Shown one piece after another: positions 61,109 to 64,000 of a stretch of 64,000 nucleotides of DNA (its first letter is position 1; every line of letters starts with the position of its first letter). Position numbers and translations under genes: made by a program. The notes below the pieces were generated by a model that had not been told where the DNA came from, did no database searches, and was given only the letters and a program-made list of their open reading frames with translations. Origin of the DNA: Thiorhodovibrio litoralis (lineage in GTDB: Bacteria; Pseudomonadota; Gammaproteobacteria; Chromatiales; Chromatiaceae); contig NZ_CP121473.1 in the NCBI RefSeq assembly GCF_033954455.1, forward strand, positions 3,768,501 to 3,832,500. Direction: 5' to 3'.

Positions 61109-63052
61109 TCAACGACCGCCCGCAGCTGCGCAGTCCAACTCACCTTCGGCTGTAATGACGCAGTCAGGCGTGCCGCTCACCGGCAGGGCGCCGGAGAGAG
61201 GGATCTGGGTACCGAAACGCGCAGCGAGTTGGAACAGATCGAGGTTAACGCCGGCGAAATCGAAGCTAAAACGGGACGGCTGGCCTAGGAGCTTGAGCGC
61301 CCGCCCATTGATCATGAATTCGATCCCGTCAGCAGCGAAGCGAACGCTGTCGATACGGGTACCGGCGGAAAACACAATCAGACTGTCTTGACGGTCAACA
61401 ATGGTGATTGGCGCGGTCAGGCTGGTTGGAATACGGTAGGTCTCGGCGCCGCCGAAATCGAGGTAAGTTAAGGATTCCCCCGGGTCGGCAGGGATGTCGA
61501 TGCTTTGGTCGCCCTCCGAAAGATAAACGGTGCCGTTGATGCTCGGGGGCGGCTGGGGTGGATCGCTATCAATGACGAAGGTGGCGCCCACCGTCTTGGC
61601 GCTGTCCAATGTCAGCGTACAGGTGGTGACGCTGTCGAAGCAGGCACCGCTCCAGCCTGCGAAGGTCGCGCCCTGATCAGGAAATGCGGTCAAAGTGATG
61701 ACGGTTCCCTCCGCATAGTCGAAATCGCAAGTACCAGGGCAGTCAATGCCTGCCGGGTCACTGCTAATCCGGCCAGATCCAGAAACGCTCGACACGCTCA
61801 GGGTGTAAGCGACTAAATCGCACGCATCGCCGAGACCATCACCGTCGCTGTCGGCCTGATCCGGATTGGCGATCTGTGGGCAATTGTCCTGGTTGTCGTC
61901 ATATCCGTCGCCATCGCTGTCGTTTACCTGCGATGCTGCGTAGAGCAGATCGAGTAATACACTATCTGCATTGACCACGACCTCGCGCGTTGCCGCATTC
62001 GGCAGGTCACCGCCTGCAAAGCTGACGGAGTAGCTTCCTGCATCAACTGGGATTGCGTAACCACCCCCGGCAGCCGTGACGGCATAGAAAGGGCCCTGAT
62101 CCGGCGTGACCGTTACATTCGCCAAGCCTTCTCCGCTGTCGTAAGCGCCGTCTTCGTCGAGATCCTCCCAGACGGTGCCAACCAGGAAGCGATTGTAATG
62201 ATCTGGAACCCAATCGCCAGCCTCGGCGTAGTTACCGGTAACCACCCAATGGCCGACGGTCGTGGCTGGATTGGCCTCCGGTACGGCTGCGATACCAACG
62301 TTGGCGAGATTTGCCTCCGTCGACATTAAGTTGACCCGATGACCACGCTGACTTTGCATGCCTCCGGTGCCGCCATAGCCCCAATCAATATTCCAACCGG
62401 CGTGGCCATGAAGGGCGTGCTTGGCGTACGAAAACACGTTTCCTCCAACATTACGGTAGGTAAAACCAGCATCAGCGACGCGCTCGAATTGCCCCACATG
62501 GTCTTGTGCGTCTCTGGCAATCAGGTCGTCTGAGTGCGCCTTGGCGGCTTCATACAGACGCCGGTCGAAGGCGGCTGGGGGCTTGGCAGCGATGGCGTCG
62601 AACTCCGCCTGCATCATCAACAGGTCGACATTAAAGTAGTCAATGGCAGATTCGACTGAACTGTCGCCGCTGTTTGCCAGAAAATCCCCCTCGGCGCTTG
62701 GATCTTGCCGAGCCCGATTCATCAGCCAGACGTAAGTCTGTTCTTCGCCATCAGGATGCGCGCCGTCAGCAGTTTTATGCCACACCCATTCCACTTGGCC
62801 CGCGACGGCTGCGGCGCCTGATCGGACGGCTGAGGACTGTGACGTCTTCGGTGCAGGCCCGGAACGCATGGGGGGCGCTGGTGGCGGCGCCAACTGCTCA
62901 GCTGATTGCCCGAAGCCGGGCAGGCTTGTGAGCGCGCCAGCGGCAAACACCGCGAGGATCAAGGCAGGTGGAACAGCCGTGGGCACGCTCAACCATTGGG
63001 TTAGCCGAGCGCGCGAACAGTGCAACAAATTCAGAGCGATTGGTTGGAACAT
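61109..63052 (-). CDS. Secreted multidomain protein: CAP/SCP domain, TSP3 repeats, bacterial repeat
   Basis: 647 aa. Hydrophobic export segment (PPALILAVFAAGALTSLPGFG), CAP/SCP-like domain (about 100-285: TYVWLMNRARQDPSAEGDFL, LYEAAKAHSDDLIARD, NVGGNVFSYAKHALHGHAGWNIDWG), and an SdrD-B-like module (VWEDLDEDGAYDSGEGLANVTVT). Calcium-binding thrombospondin type 3 repeats (DSDGDGYDDNQDNCPQIANPDQADSDGDGLGDACD) and an InlB-B-like repeat (GSGRISSDPAGIDCPGTCDFDYAEGTVITLTA) follow, then a C-terminal beta domain. Probably a calcium-stabilised surface or released protein of unknown substrate. Confidence 0.85.
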   Translation of the reverse strand: MFQPIALNLLHCSRARLTQWLSVPTAVPPALILAVFAAGALTSLPGFGQSAEQLAPPPAPPMRSGPAPKTSQSSAVRSGAAAVAGQVEWVWHKTADGAHPDGEEQTYVWLMNRARQDPSAEGDFLANSGDSSVESAIDYFNVDLLMMQAEFDAIAAKPPAAFDRRLYEAAKAHSDDLIARDAQDHVGQFERVADAGFTYRNVGGNVFSYAKHALHGHAGWNIDWGYGGTGGMQSQRGHRVNLMSTEANLANVGIAAVPEANPATTVGHWVVTGNYAEAGDWVPDHYNRFLVGTVWEDLDEDGAYDSGEGLANVTVTPDQGPFYAVTAAGGGYAIPVDAGSYSVSFAGGDLPNAATREVVVNADSVLLDLLYAASQVNDSDGDGYDDNQDNCPQIANPDQADSDGDGLGDACDLVAYTLSVSSVSGSGRISSDPAGIDCPGTCDFDYAEGTVITLTAFPDQGATFAGWSGACFDSVTTCTLTLDSAKTVGATFVIDSDPPQPPPSINGTVYLSEGDQSIDIPADPGESLTYLDFGGAETYRIPTSLTAPITIVDRQDSLIVFSAGTRIDSVRFAADGIEFMINGRALKLLGQPSRFSFDFAGVNLDLFQLAARFGTQIPLSGALPVSGTPDCVITAEGELDCAAAGGR

Positions 63053-63163
63053 GCCGAAAACTCCGAGTCAGAAAAATAACCGCAAGAAACGTAGTTTTTT
63101 TTCGAGACTGTCGCCCCCACCTTATAATCACGCGTGTCACTCCAGACGAGGTTTAGCTGCCGC

Positions 63164-64000
63164 TCAGTTGTACCCGGTAATACGGATAATAATTTCCGGA
63201 TAGACGGGGACGTACTGGTGGTAGCCGCCCCAAGCCTCCACATACGAATCATAGGGCGCGACTGTGGATTGCAGCACCAGGTCGCAGGCGGTTGCCAAAT
63301 CACTCACCGTAACCGACAGACTTGCAGAGCCATCTTCACTGATGGTCAGCTGATCTTGCTCGCCATAATGATCGCAGCTGTCCGGGTCGTCGAATTCTTC
63401 AGTGGGCGACAGACGCCAGTTGGGGGGGCCACTGGATGAAAGCCCCCAGTCAAGCGTCAGCCCGTCGCGTTCTGTGGTGCCGGAGTCCAAGCTCGGGCGG
63501 ATTGATAGGTTACCGCTGATACTTACGTCAATGCTTGATGCGTCCGACCACGGAATACTCAGCTCCCACACCAAAGTAGGTCGTATCGGGGACCGATTCT
63601 CATCCACGCTAAACACGGGCTCTTTGATTTGTACTTTGCGCAATGGTTCACCATCGTAGCTGATGTTTACGCGCAGGTCTCCTTCCAGGCTGACAAACAG
63701 CTCGTCGTTGACAAGCGGCCCGTCGGGCCAACCGGACGAACCGCTATATCGATAATCCTGACTGAAAGTGAAACGCTCACCGTCAGTGCTACCCTGAAAC
63801 CCAGTGAGCGGCGACGAGACGACCTCAGAGCCATCGCGCAGCACAGCCACCAAGTAGGCTGTGGTAATATTACTGACTGCCGTAGCAGGACCGGTAAGCA
63901 GCACACTGCCGTTGTCGCTTTCGTCGCTGATTTGACTGACCAAGCCATTCACCGCCTCGCCATCGGCGCGATCCTTACGCAGTTCCAGGCTCGAAACGCG
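63164..64000 (-). CDS. Large secreted-type protein, 5' end outside window
   Basis: The frame is open to the window edge (upstream in-frame residues RVSSLELRKDRADGEAV), so only the C-terminal about 278 residues are visible. Low in Lys/Cys, rich in Ser/Asp/Thr with beta strands: SVLLTGPATAVSNITTAYLVAVLRDG, RVNISYDGEPLRKVQIKEPVFSVDENRSP, LTISEDGSASLSVTVSDLATACDLVLQS. Looks like Ig-like or adhesin C-terminal domains. It lies upstream of the CAP-domain gene on the same strand, 111 bp apart. Confidence 0.6.
   Translation of the reverse strand, partial: RVSSLELRKDRADGEAVNGLVSQISDESDNGSVLLTGPATAVSNITTAYLVAVLRDGSEVVSSPLTGFQGSTDGERFTFSQDYRYSGSSGWPDGPLVNDELFVSLEGDLRVNISYDGEPLRKVQIKEPVFSVDENRSPIRPTLVWELSIPWSDASSIDVSISGNLSIRPSLDSGTTERDGLTLDWGLSSSGPPNWRLSPTEEFDDPDSCDHYGEQDQLTISEDGSASLSVTVSDLATACDLVLQSTVAPYDSYVEAWGGYHQYVPVYPEIIIRITGYN

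Overview
The window is GC-rich chromosomal DNA from a gammaproteobacterium. It is probably a purple sulfur bacterium or close relative (Chromatiales), inferred from the infC-rpmI-rplT-pheST-ihfA block, the nifV-nifW-nifZ-nifM accessory nitrogen-fixation cluster, an amylosucrase, a SoxW-like periplasmic thioredoxin and the heavy load of insertion sequences. No marker gene fixes the genus.

Layout. 1-6.7 kb: ordinary genes (hydrophobic partial protein, FixJ-type regulator, 59-aa protein, amylosucrase, DUF1269 protein, 2OG-Fe(II) oxygenase, DUF938 methyltransferase). 6.8-9.6 kb: an insertion sequence with 13-bp inverted ends and a 9-bp target duplication; it carries a DruA-like (DUF4338) gene and a transposase that appears to need a -1 frameshift at A AAA AAG. 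9.7-11.1 kb: tRNA-Ser followed by decayed phage/island genes. 11.2-15.0 kb: a compact four-gene unit with a zinc-ribbon protein, a TniA-like DDE transposase, an AAA ATPase and a RepB-primase-like protein. 15.1-21.7 kb: a graveyard with a frameshifted nuclease-like gene, an IS630, a NYN-LOTUS gene split by an ISAs1 element, two 146-bp MITE-like elements and a DUF1156 methylase relic.

21.7-36.6 kb: a complete type I-E CRISPR-Cas locus (cas3-cas8e-cas11-cas7-cas5-cas6e-cas1-cas2-array). The array looks like three arrays but is one. A 3.5-kb IS21-type element sits inside repeat 8 and a 1.6-kb DDE element sits inside spacer 13. Removing both, with one copy of each target duplication, restores a 61-bp period of 19 repeats and 18 spacers. 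A decayed IS21 follows the distal end.

37.2-41.0 kb: two-domain thioredoxin, SGNH hydrolase relic, LbtU-type porin behind Fur-like boxes, secreted protein, tRNA-Val. 41.3-49.2 kb: translation operon thrS-infC-rpmI-rplT-pheS-pheT-ihfA-merR, with infC starting at AUC. 49.3-56.8 kb: phosphohexomutase, repeat-rich secreted protein, hrpA, envelope protein. 56.8-60.7 kb: nifV-TPR-nifW-nifZ-nifM on the minus strand behind a sigma-54 promoter. 61.1-64 kb: two secreted multidomain proteins, the last cut by the window edge.

All calls were made by eye from translated sequence and motif recognition. No database search was run.
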